32,353 nucleotides of DNA, taken from contig JAHEKC010000022.1 in NCBI GenBank assembly GCA_024638565.1, positions 1-32,353 of the forward strand, read 5' to 3'. The DNA is from Bacteroidota bacterium (GTDB lineage Bacteria > Bacteroidota > Bacteroidia > AKYH767-A > OLB10). Position numbers and translations under genes: made by a program. Numbering within the stretch: the stretch's first letter is position 1; every line of letters begins with the position of its first letter. Of this stretch, positions 24,781-32,353 are shown piece by piece. The notes below the pieces were generated by a model. The model did not search any database. It saw only the letters and a program-made list of their open reading frames with translations, and was not told where the DNA came from.

Positions 24781-27384
24781 ATGAAGAGGCACGCACTCCT
24801 GCTTTTCTGTGCGTTATGGATTCCGGCCATGACATCGGCCACCCACAACAGGGCAGGGGAGATTACGTACAGCCAGGATGCCAATAACCCCCTGCTGTAC
24901 CGTTTTACCGTAGTCACCTATACCAAAACGTCGAGCCAGGCGGACAGGCCGGAGCTCTACGTGTATTGGGGTGACGGAACCGCAGACTCTATCCCGCGCG
25001 TTTCAAAGGTGAGCGTGGGACCCGACATTAGCAAGAACACCTACCTGTGGAACCACCTCTATCCGGGCACTTCCACTTACCTGATCTATTTCGAAGACCC
25101 CAACCGCAACGGTGGTGTCGTGAACATCCCGGGCTCTGTGAATATCCCGTTTTACATCGAGACACAGCTCGTGATCTCGCCGTTCCTGGGATATAACAAT
25201 TCGCCTGTGCTGTTACAGCCTCCGATCGATGACGGAACCATCGGGCATCCGTTCATCCACAACCCAAATGCCTATGACCCTGACGGCGACAGCCTGTCAT
25301 ACGAGCTGATAGAATGCAAGGGGGCGGGCGGCGTTTCCATCCCCGGGTATACCTTTCCCCCGACGCAACAGGGCGGTTCGTTTTCGCTGAACGCCGTCAC
25401 GGGCGACCTGGTCTGGGATTCACCTACCATCGTGGGTGAGTTCAACGTGGCATTCCTGATCAAGGAGTGGCGTAACAAAATTTTGATTGGATACGTGGAA
25501 CGGGATATGCAGATTACCATCGTCCCGTCCAACAACAAGCCGCCTTCCATTGGTGCGCTGAACGATATATGCGTGGAGGCGGGTACGGTTGTAAATTTTA
25601 ACGTGTCGGCCAGTGACCCGGACAATGAATGGGTCACCCTTTCAGCCACAGGCGCGCCTTTTAATTTTACCGGAAGCCCTGCATCCTTCCCCCAGGGGAT
25701 TGCCGGGGTGGGCACCGTGAGCGGTACCTTCAACTGGCAGACCACCTGCGATCATGTGCGCAGGGCCGCTTACCAGGTGGTGTTTACCGCGCGCGACTCG
25801 AACTCGCAGGTAAACCTCGCGGATCTTGAATCCGTGTATATCACCGTGGTGGCACCGGCACCGCAGAACCTGGCCGCCACCCCGCTGGGCAACCAGATAG
25901 ACCTTACCTGGAGTGCATCCGTATGTGACAGCGCAATGGGGTATGACATTTACCGCAGAAACGGTTTTTACGGCTTCACCCCCGGCCCCTGTGAAACGGG
26001 TGTGCCGGCATATACCGGGTACGCGAAGATCGGTACGGTGAACGGACTTAACAATACCGCCTATACCGATGACAACAACGGGGCCGGACTTGTGCACGGC
26101 ATCGATTACTGCTACATGGTGGTGGCATGGTTCGATGACGGTGCGGAAAGTTATGCGTCCGCGGAAGAATGCACGCAATTAAAAAAAGACCTGCCCGTCA
26201 TCACCAATGTTAGTGTGACCACCACGGATATTACAGGTGGCACCATGGAGGTGGCCTGGTCCAAGCCGGCGGAACTGGATACGATCCAGTTTCCAGGACC
26301 GTTCGAGTACCGGCTGTACCGTTCGGACGACTTTACGGGTGGCAACTTCGTATTTGTCGCTTCGTTGCCTGGTCTCGATGACACCACCTTTACCCATACA
26401 GGGACAGACACCGAAACAGGCCCCAACTCGTATCGCGTAGAGCTGCATAACATCGCTAACGGCTATATCGGACAATCCGCTGTCGCCTCCTCGGTCTTCC
26501 TGTCCGTCACCCCCACAGACCGCAGGCTGAACCTGTCATGGAATGAAGTGGTGCCCTGGGCCAATTTCAGCTATGATGTATTCAGGCTGAATGGCGTCAT
26601 GTGGGACTCCATCGGCACAACAACAATCCCGTCCTTCTCCGACTCGGGACTGGTAAACGGGCAGTTGTATTGCTACCATATCAGGAGCGTGGGCGACTAT
26701 TCCGGCTCCGGATTTGTAAGCCCTATCGTCAACCTGTCACAGGAATCGTGTGCCATGCCATTCGATAACGTGCCGCCCTGCCCCATCACCACATTCGATA
26801 CCCTTGCATTCGACTGCCAGGCCGGAGAGGTGACATTCGAATGGGAACATCCCGGTCCGGAATGCGGTAGTGATATCGGATCCTGGCACCTTTATTACAG
26901 CCCGGGCGTGGGTGCGCCCTACTACCTCCTCGCCGTTATCGCCAGTCCCGGGCAGACTACCTATTCATTCACCAGCCTCGACTCCCTGGCGGGGTGCTAT
27001 TACGTTACCGCAGTGGATACCGTGGGAAATGAAAGCGATCCGGGTAACGAGATTTGTTTCGAAAACTGCCCCTTCTACGAACTGCCCAACGTCTTCACGC
27101 CAGATGGCAACGGGAAGAACGACACCTGGCAGCCGTTTCCGTACAGGTTCGTTCAGGAGATCGACCTGGTGGTTTATAACCGCTGGGGCCAGAAGGTTTT
27201 CAGCACGAATGATCCGGATGTGGGCTGGAACGGCCGGCTGAACAATACCGGGGGGGCGCTGCCCGAGGGCGCTTACTTTTATATATGCAAGGTCTATGAA
27301 CGCTACCGGAATGGAATACGCGAAAGGCTGCTTAAGCCCGGATACGTATACATCCTGCGGGGCAGGGGTGCCACCGGCGAATAA
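24781..27384 (+). CDS. Large secreted FN3-repeat protein with gliding-motility-type (T9SS type B) C-terminal domain
   Basis: An 867-residue exported surface or secreted protein. The signal peptide MKRHALLLFCALWIPAMTSA is followed by THNRAGEITYSQ, the start of an N-terminal domain of about 200 residues seen in many Bacteroidota gliding-associated proteins (VYWGDGTADSIPRV; AYDPDGDSLSYELI). A cadherin/putative-Ig-like stretch follows (NKPPSIGALNDICVEAG), then about four fibronectin type III-like modules from roughly 360 to 760 (APQNLAATPLGNQIDLTWSAS; CMPFDNVPPCPITTFDTL). The C-terminus from about residue 770 is the CHU_C domain (NVFTPDGNGKNDTW, VVYNRWGQKVF, GAYFYICKVYER), the signal for T9SS type B export. 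Likely roles are adhesion or surface structure. ribE starts 28 nt after its stop and may share the transcript. Confidence 0.92.
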   Translation: MKRHALLLFCALWIPAMTSATHNRAGEITYSQDANNPLLYRFTVVTYTKTSSQADRPELYVYWGDGTADSIPRVSKVSVGPDISKNTYLWNHLYPGTSTYLIYFEDPNRNGGVVNIPGSVNIPFYIETQLVISPFLGYNNSPVLLQPPIDDGTIGHPFIHNPNAYDPDGDSLSYELIECKGAGGVSIPGYTFPPTQQGGSFSLNAVTGDLVWDSPTIVGEFNVAFLIKEWRNKILIGYVERDMQITIVPSNNKPPSIGALNDICVEAGTVVNFNVSASDPDNEWVTLSATGAPFNFTGSPASFPQGIAGVGTVSGTFNWQTTCDHVRRAAYQVVFTARDSNSQVNLADLESVYITVVAPAPQNLAATPLGNQIDLTWSASVCDSAMGYDIYRRNGFYGFTPGPCETGVPAYTGYAKIGTVNGLNNTAYTDDNNGAGLVHGIDYCYMVVAWFDDGAESYASAEECTQLKKDLPVITNVSVTTTDITGGTMEVAWSKPAELDTIQFPGPFEYRLYRSDDFTGGNFVFVASLPGLDDTTFTHTGTDTETGPNSYRVELHNIANGYIGQSAVASSVFLSVTPTDRRLNLSWNEVVPWANFSYDVFRLNGVMWDSIGTTTIPSFSDSGLVNGQLYCYHIRSVGDYSGSGFVSPIVNLSQESCAMPFDNVPPCPITTFDTLAFDCQAGEVTFEWEHPGPECGSDIGSWHLYYSPGVGAPYYLLAVIASPGQTTYSFTSLDSLAGCYYVTAVDTVGNESDPGNEICFENCPFYELPNVFTPDGNGKNDTWQPFPYRFVQEIDLVVYNRWGQKVFSTNDPDVGWNGRLNNTGGALPEGAYFYICKVYERYRNGIRERLLKPGYVYILRGRGATGE

Positions 27385-27412
27385 CCCGGCAGGCAGCCCT
27401 AAATGACATTGA

Positions 27413-27997
27413 ATGTTCACCGGCATTATTGAAACTACGGGCGAAGTGATCCGGGCCCGGCACACCGGGGGTAACCTGGATCTCGAGATCCGTTCCGCGG
27501 TCTCAGCTACGCTGAAGCCCGGACAAAGCGTCTCCCATAACGGCGTGTGCCTGACAGTGACCGAAATACAGGCAGGCTGTCATCGTGTTACGCTGGTCGA
27601 CGAATCCCTTAAGCGAACGTCGTTTTTGAAATTGAAGGAAGGCAGCCTGGTGAACCTCGAAAGGGCAATGCCCGCGAACGGCAGGCTGGACGGTCACATC
27701 GTGCAGGGGCATGTCGATACGGTGGCACGCTGCACAAAGAAGATGGTGAAGGACGGCAGTACACTTTTTTATTTCAGCCACCCGCATGGCAACGACTTTA
27801 TTACCGTGCAAAAGGGCTCTGTCTGCGTGGATGGCGTCAGCCTGACAGTGGTGGATGCCACGCCGGACAGCTTTTCCGTGGCGCTAATCCCTTATACCCT
27901 TGAACATACATCGTTCTCCCGGCTGAACGAAGGCGACGAGGTGAACCTGGAGTTTGACATCATCGGTAAATATGTCCGCCGGCTGGCGCAAAACTGA
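27413..27997 (+). CDS. ribE: Riboflavin synthase, alpha chain
   Basis: Dismutates two 6,7-dimethyl-8-ribityllumazine molecules to riboflavin in the cytoplasm. The 194-residue protein has the characteristic start MFTGIIETTGEV and two tandem lumazine-binding domains. The first spans about 1-85 (SVSHNGVCLTV, ESLKRTSF); the second about 97-185 (GHIVQGHVDTVA, VCVDGVSLTVVD, IPYTLEHTSFSRL). Length is close to the usual 200-220. It follows the large T9SS gene by 28 nt and ends 6 nt before the stop of the convergent membrane-protein gene. No FMN riboswitch is visible upstream, since that space is inside the previous gene. Confidence 0.96.
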   Translation: MFTGIIETTGEVIRARHTGGNLDLEIRSAVSATLKPGQSVSHNGVCLTVTEIQAGCHRVTLVDESLKRTSFLKLKEGSLVNLERAMPANGRLDGHIVQGHVDTVARCTKKMVKDGSTLFYFSHPHGNDFITVQKGSVCVDGVSLTVVDATPDSFSVALIPYTLEHTSFSRLNEGDEVNLEFDIIGKYVRRLAQN

Positions 27998-28003
27998 TCC
28001 CGG

Positions 28004-29236
28004 TCAGTGGTTAGTGTTCATGAGGATGAAATATACCGTGGTAGCCGCATAGGGCAGGAGCGGGAGTGCGCGTGCGAGGGGTTTGCCTTCATGGTCGAAC
28101 ATTCCGGATCGCGAACCTGCAAGGAACAAAACGGCAACCGCCAGGAAAACAAACGACATCTTTAGCGACAGGAAAAGCGGCCATACAATGCCGGCAGCGG
28201 CAAACAGGCCCGCGTAAAGGAACCCTAGTCTTTTACCCGCTTTCCCGTGGCGAAGTCCTTCGAGTCCATACGCGGCTGCAACGCATAGCGGAACCAGTAA
28301 CGGCATCCACATCCTGTCATAAAGCAAAACGGGGGCGAATCTCTCGAGTGATGTCGTGCCCCACCAGCATGCCGCGGCCATCCACAACAGGTAGGCCTTC
28401 CAGAACCTGGCTGGCCCCTTGCGCATCATGAACAGGCCCGGTATCGCAAGGATCACCAGGAATACATATCCGGGCTGTGCAAGCAGCCATGCCAGCGGCT
28501 CCCAGGTGAGGCGTGACCAGAGTGCCATGCCGGAAAGATGAGGAACAAACACCTCGTTGTGCATGGCTTCCACACTGCGGACTATGAACAGGGCATCACC
28601 TGTAATCCTGTAAAGGATAGCCGAGATGGCGGCGTACGATATGACGAGCCCGCCAAAGAACAGGGACCAGAATGCCTGGTGGCGCTTTTGCATGGCATCG
28701 CGGAGCCAGACGTACAAAAGAAACGGCAGCATGAGCAGGATGATCTCCTTCGCAAAAAAGCCGGTAATAAAAAACAACACACCCTGACCTGCGGGCATGT
28801 AACCATCGCTCCTCCGGAATACACACCATGCCACACAAAACATGAATAGGGAAACGATGATATCGGGAAACAACACGGTGGAATAAATCACCTGTACGAT
28901 GTTCAGTGAAAGAAGTGCGGCCGCCATGACGGCGATGCCGGCATCCCCCCGTGACAACCAGCGGTACAAAAGCAAGATGGTGGCCAGACTGCAGGCGAGC
29001 GCCCACAGCGCCGCGGCACGCGGCATTCCAGTTAGCCGCGTGATCAGGAGTGCCGGCAGGATGACAGTGTATCTCCGGTTCTTAGGACTTTCATTGATCT
29101 GGTAGCTTCCATCCCCGATGCTCCGGGCCACATCCAGGTACACACGGTCGTCTGACCGCGGGACGGGTGGTCCAAGGCCCGCCCAACATGCGGCGTGAAC
29201 GGCCAGGACGAGGACAAGCATATGAATGTTGCGCAT
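28004..29236 (-). CDS. Polytopic membrane protein, GT-C glycosyltransferase-like
   Basis: A 410-residue inner-membrane protein with about ten to eleven hydrophobic helices, from HMLVLVLAVHAACWAGLG at the N-terminus to the final PYAATTVYFILM. The first extracytoplasmic loop reads PPVPRSDDRVYLDVARSIGDGSY, an acidic pair where GT-C enzymes (PMT/ArnT/PIF1 types) carry catalytic Asp residues. A transferase using a polyprenyl-phosphate sugar is therefore plausible but not proven. I start it at ATG 29236 (MRNIHMLVLVLA). The frame is open to 29314, but an exact TAGTTTTG -7 box at 29267-29260 lies within that extension. It is divergent from pabB and convergent with ribE. No other glycan genes are near. 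Confidence 0.75.
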   Translation of the reverse strand: MRNIHMLVLVLAVHAACWAGLGPPVPRSDDRVYLDVARSIGDGSYQINESPKNRRYTVILPALLITRLTGMPRAAALWALACSLATILLLYRWLSRGDAGIAVMAAALLSLNIVQVIYSTVLFPDIIVSLFMFCVAWCVFRRSDGYMPAGQGVLFFITGFFAKEIILLMLPFLLYVWLRDAMQKRHQAFWSLFFGGLVISYAAISAILYRITGDALFIVRSVEAMHNEVFVPHLSGMALWSRLTWEPLAWLLAQPGYVFLVILAIPGLFMMRKGPARFWKAYLLWMAAACWWGTTSLERFAPVLLYDRMWMPLLVPLCVAAAYGLEGLRHGKAGKRLGFLYAGLFAAAGIVWPLFLSLKMSFVFLAVAVLFLAGSRSGMFDHEGKPLARALPLLPYAATTVYFILMNTNH

Positions 29237-29259
29237 GGGGTGAGCCCCTCCGGTTACGA

Positions 29260-29267
29260 CAAAACTA
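29260..29267 (-). promoter_or_regulatory. -7 promoter box of the GT-C-like gene (TAGTTTTG)
   Basis: TAGTTTTG matches TAnnTTTG exactly and lies 23 nt before ATG 29236. Candidate TTG elements upstream are at 16 or 24 nt, neither ideal. The box decides the start, because the longer frame begins upstream of it. Confidence 0.5.
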
Positions 29268-29312
29268 CAACTTGCCCGGCCGGCAAGACTGCAACCCCTA
29301 TCTTCGCTATAC

Positions 29313-30578
29313 ATGAAGGCGGATGTGATCGTAAATCAGGTTATCAGGGCCAGTGACGGGGAGCAACGGCTATGCCTGCTGAACAGCAATACGGGAAAGA
29401 TGCCGTATATGACAACGGGCGGGAAATACGATTTGCTCGCGGGATGGGGTTGCCTGGATGAGATGCCTGCCGGCGGCCTGGCCACGCTGGATGCTTTTTT
29501 AAAATCGAACAGGGGCAAGTGGATGTTCGGCTTCCTGTCGTACGACCTGAAGAACGAAATTGAATCGCTCCGTTCCATGCATGAGGATTTGATCGGGATG
29601 CCGCTGGTACATTTCTTCGTGCCCGCCACGGTACTTACGGTCCGGGGTAACCAAATTCAGCTGCTGGACCAGTCTACCGGAAAATATGCTCCATGGCAGG
29701 AATCCGGTGAAAGCACGCCCCCGGTAACCGCAGATGTGACGCCTGTGAAACTGGAAAAGAAGATCTCCAGGAATCATTACATCGAAACGGTAAACAGGCT
29801 GCAGCACCACATCCGGTACGGCGACATCTATGAAATCAACTACTGCCAGGAATATTTTGCCACGGGCGTATCCATCGATCCCGCGTACACCTACCAGCAG
29901 CTGAATGACCTTTCACCGGCTCCCATGTCCGCTTACTATAGACTGGATGACCGGTATGTGATGTCTTCGAGCCCAGAAAGGTTTATCCGCAAAGAAGGAG
30001 ACAGGCTTTTCTCGCAACCCATCAAGGGCACGGCGCCGCGGGGTGCCGGTGAGCCACAAGACCGCAGGATTGCACACGACCTCCTGCATAGTGAAAAGGA
30101 GCGTGCGGAGAATGTCATGATCGTGGACCTGGTGCGCAATGATCTTTCGCGCGTGGCCCGCAGGAACAGCGTGCACGTGGATGAGCTGTTCGGCATATAT
30201 CCTTTCAGCACGGTACACCAGATGATCTCCACGGTGAGCTGCAGGGTAGAACAAGATACCACCCTTCCGGATGTCATCCGTGCCGCCTTCCCCATGGGCA
30301 GCATGACCGGCGCACCCAAGGTCAGGGCCATGCAGCTAATCGATCAATTTGAAAGCAGCCGGCGCGGGTTGTTCAGCGGGGCACTGGGTTATGTCAGCCC
30401 GGACGGGGATTATGACTTCAGCGTCATGATCCGTACGCTGCTCTACCGCGCGGGCCAGGCCCTGTCCCTCATGACCGGCAGCGCCATCACGGCGGGCTCC
30501 AACCCTGAATCCGAGTACGACGAGTGCCTGCTCAAGGCTGAAGCCACGGCCCGGGCCCTCGGCGGTCGTATCAGCTGA
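29313..30578 (+). CDS. pabB: Aminodeoxychorismate synthase component I
   Basis: Converts chorismate and ammonia to 4-amino-4-deoxychorismate for folate synthesis. The 421-residue chorismate-binding enzyme carries PIKGTAPRG near residues 236-244; lysine in the PIKGT motif is characteristic of PabB, whereas anthranilate synthase TrpE has alanine (PIAGT). Other family marks are GDIYEINYCQ near 170-179, the ENVMIVDLVRNDLSRVA segment, GSMTGAPKVRAMQLID and GSAITAGSNPESEYDECLLKAEA. ATG 29313 begins MKADVIVNQVIRASDG. No trp genes are adjacent and no glutaminase (PabA) or lyase (PabC) lies in the window. It is divergent from the GT-C-like gene, with a weak TATCTTCG box just upstream. Confidence 0.92.
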   Translation: MKADVIVNQVIRASDGEQRLCLLNSNTGKMPYMTTGGKYDLLAGWGCLDEMPAGGLATLDAFLKSNRGKWMFGFLSYDLKNEIESLRSMHEDLIGMPLVHFFVPATVLTVRGNQIQLLDQSTGKYAPWQESGESTPPVTADVTPVKLEKKISRNHYIETVNRLQHHIRYGDIYEINYCQEYFATGVSIDPAYTYQQLNDLSPAPMSAYYRLDDRYVMSSSPERFIRKEGDRLFSQPIKGTAPRGAGEPQDRRIAHDLLHSEKERAENVMIVDLVRNDLSRVARRNSVHVDELFGIYPFSTVHQMISTVSCRVEQDTTLPDVIRAAFPMGSMTGAPKVRAMQLIDQFESSRRGLFSGALGYVSPDGDYDFSVMIRTLLYRAGQALSLMTGSAITAGSNPESEYDECLLKAEATARALGGRIS

Positions 30579-30767
30579 ACGACCCTAATAAGCCTGTTTC
30601 TTTCTGATTTATAATGACTTACGCCGATGGCAGGGGTATGCTCCCCGGCCCTGGAATGTCAATCGAATGTCATTTTGACCCCGGCGGGCAGCGTTACCGG
30701 GTTTGCTGTCATCTTATCTGGGCGATGTCACTGAAAAACAGCGGACATCCGTTTAATTCCTTCAGCC

Positions 30768-32353
30768 ATGGAAAAAGCTCCAATCCAACAATTCGTATTC
30801 AGGTGCCTGGCCGTTAGCTGCCTGCTGCTGGCCCCGCTTTCAGGTTTTGCAGACAAGAACAAGCCGGGTGGCAAGAATCCCAAGGGCCATGCATTGCCCA
30901 CGCCTGCCGCCGCCGGCTGCTCACCTACCACCGCGCAAAACGACCTTGACATCAATAATGTGCGTACCACCATCATGGTGGGCGGCGACTTCTGGTGGGA
31001 CCTGGACGATGCCAAGTACGAGATCCCGATCAACAGCAACAAACACTCGCTCTTTGCCGGTGCCCTGTGGATTGGCGGACTGGACCAGAGCGGGCAGGTG
31101 CTTACCGCCTGTATGACCTACCGGCAGACAGGGAACGATTTCTGGGGTGGCCCCATCGATACTACTAACGCCACCATTACATCTGGAACATGCACTGACT
31201 ATGACAAGCACTTCATCATCACCAAGGAAGAAGTGCAAGCATTTATAGAGGACCCCGGCAGCGCCACCAAGGTGATCAAGGAGTGGCCCGGCAATGGCAA
31301 CTCTTCAATAAATGAGGGCTTCTACCTGGCGCCCTTCGAAGATGTGAACGGCGACGGTATCTACAATTACCTCGACGGCGACTATCCGCGCTATCTCGTG
31401 GCGCCGAATGAATTTCCATCGGACACGATACCCAATACTTCTTTCGAACGCACACAGTGCCAGGAATACCTGTTCGGCGACAAGACCATATGGTGGGTCT
31501 TCAATGACGTGGGCGACAACCACACGGAAACGCTTTCGCAACCCATAGGTCTCGAAATCCGCGCGCAGGCATTCGGGTTCAAGTCGAACGACGAGATCAA
31601 CAACATGACCTTTTACCAGTACCAGGTCATCAACCGGTCCAAAACACGCCTGGACAATACTTTTTTCGGGCAGTGGGTGGACCCTGACCTGGGAAATGCC
31701 GTGGACGATTACGTGGGCTGCGACGTGGCCCGCGGACTGGGCTATTGCTACAACGGTGATGCCGATGATGACGGCACAAACGGCTATGGTATGAACCCGC
31801 CTGCCGTGGGCGTGGACTTCTTCCAGGGACCGCGAGCCGATCTGGGTGACGGCGTGGACAATGACCGCGACGGCTGCGTGGACTGTACCTATTACATCGA
31901 TATCAATAACGATACGACTACCGTCAGTGACAGCATCGTGCCCGAACTGATCATCATGTCCAAGTTCGTTTATTACAACAACGACTTTTCCGTGATCGGC
32001 AACCCGGTTGGCTTTACAGATTTTTACAATTACCTGCAGGGCATCTGGAAGGATGGCCAGCCCATGACTTACGGGGGCGACGGACACCAGGCGAACAACC
32101 CAATATGTAATTTCATGTTCCCGGGCGATACCGACCCGCAGTTCCCCGGCCAGCCATGGACGGAAGTGACTGCCGGCAACGCACCTGAAGACCGGCGGTT
32201 CCTGCAGTCGGCCGGACCCTTCACGCTGGAAGCCGGCGCGGTGAACTACATCACCACGGGCGTGGTATGGGCCCGTGCCGAGAGCGGCGGCCCCGAAGCT
32301 TCCGTGGACCTGGCACGCCTGGCCGACGACAAGGCGCAGGCCCTGTTTGACAA
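30768..32353 (+). CDS. Large secreted protein, N-terminal part (cut by the window edge)
   Basis: The frame from ATG 30768 stays open for 528 codons to the right edge. A signal peptide (FRCLAVSCLLLAPLSGFA) is cleaved near residue 28. The segment DINNVRTTIMVGGDFWWDLDDAKYEIP and HSLFAGALWIGGLDQSGQV near 60-112 recalls a family of very large Bacteroidota proteins that usually end in a T9SS sorting domain; here the C-terminus is outside the window, so this is inference. Three acidic loops resemble calcium sites: DVNGDGIYNYLDGD at 192-205, NGDADDDGTNGYG near 329-341, and DGVDNDRDGCVD near 361-372. Eight or so cysteines are scattered through the mature part. No enzymatic motif is recognised. The 189 bases before it show no clear promoter or terminator. 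Confidence 0.85.
   Translation, partial: MEKAPIQQFVFRCLAVSCLLLAPLSGFADKNKPGGKNPKGHALPTPAAAGCSPTTAQNDLDINNVRTTIMVGGDFWWDLDDAKYEIPINSNKHSLFAGALWIGGLDQSGQVLTACMTYRQTGNDFWGGPIDTTNATITSGTCTDYDKHFIITKEEVQAFIEDPGSATKVIKEWPGNGNSSINEGFYLAPFEDVNGDGIYNYLDGDYPRYLVAPNEFPSDTIPNTSFERTQCQEYLFGDKTIWWVFNDVGDNHTETLSQPIGLEIRAQAFGFKSNDEINNMTFYQYQVINRSKTRLDNTFFGQWVDPDLGNAVDDYVGCDVARGLGYCYNGDADDDGTNGYGMNPPAVGVDFFQGPRADLGDGVDNDRDGCVDCTYYIDINNDTTTVSDSIVPELIIMSKFVYYNNDFSVIGNPVGFTDFYNYLQGIWKDGQPMTYGGDGHQANNPICNFMFPGDTDPQFPGQPWTEVTAGNAPEDRRFLQSAGPFTLEAGAVNYITTGVVWARAESGGPEASVDLARLADDKAQALFD

Noticed and set aside
31305-32087. 260-codon - strand frame near the right edge
   Set aside because: It is opposite the secreted protein at 30768, repetitive in valine/isoleucine/histidine as expected from an antisense read, and has no recognisable domain.
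1-32353. Mobile elements, CRISPR arrays, defence islands, tRNA or rRNA genes
   Set aside because: I read for transposase or integrase motifs, regular direct repeats and tRNA-like cloverleaf sequences and saw none. Gene content is housekeeping throughout.

Overview
The window looks like an ordinary chromosomal segment of a Bacteroidota bacterium (Bacteroidetes) that is fairly rich in G+C for that phylum. Four things point there. Secreted proteins carry type IX secretion (T9SS) C-terminal domains of both type A (8083-9117) and type B / gliding-motility-associated (24781-27384). Promoter -7 boxes fit TAnnTTTG, the Bacteroidetes sigma consensus. Ribosome binding sites are nearly absent before start codons. 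The succinate dehydrogenase has one large cytochrome b subunit (type B). Most genes are housekeeping, and I see no phage, transposon, integron, CRISPR, tRNA or rRNA.

Layout, left to right. 1-4096 (-) is a tight operon prfB, ArsC/Spx-like gene, fumC, pyrC; prfB carries a textbook +1 programmed frameshift and pyrC runs off the left edge. 4169-4993 (+) is a purine nucleoside phosphorylase, divergent from prfB. 5052-7126 (-) is recA with a TPR lipoprotein gene overlapping its stop codon; a palindrome sits on the predicted recA promoter. 7246-9117 (-) holds a small unknown ORF, a PUR-domain (DUF3276) protein and a T9SS type A secreted protein. 9362-11346 (+) is ruvB-queG, and 11487-12791 (-) is pepP.

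12929-16423 (+) is the succinate dehydrogenase operon sdhC-sdhA-sdhB, which with fumC supplies two consecutive TCA steps. 17017-18315 (-) is a secreted M28 peptidase followed by acpH. 18499-20427 (+) is dxs (isoprenoid precursors). 20511-20939 (+) is a small secreted protein with a clear terminator, convergent with a membrane-anchored SRPBCC/GyrI-like protein (20990-22060, -). 22177-24475 (+) holds a cysteine-rich lipoprotein, a trans-sulfuration PLP enzyme and a KtrA/TrkA potassium-channel regulator. 24781-27997 (+) is a large T9SS type B protein followed by ribE. 28004-29236 (-) is a polytopic membrane protein resembling GT-C glycosyltransferases. 29313-30578 (+) is pabB, and 30768 to the right edge is the N-terminal 528 codons of a large secreted protein.

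I did not find a convincing undescribed multi-gene system. The more rewarding observations are regulatory or single-residue: the prfB recoding site in a phylum that hardly uses Shine-Dalgarno pairing, the palindrome on the recA promoter, an Asn-to-Asp change at the purine-specificity position of the nucleoside phosphorylase, the recA/TPR-lipoprotein coupling, an inverted repeat between prfB and the phosphorylase gene, and candidate leaderless starts.
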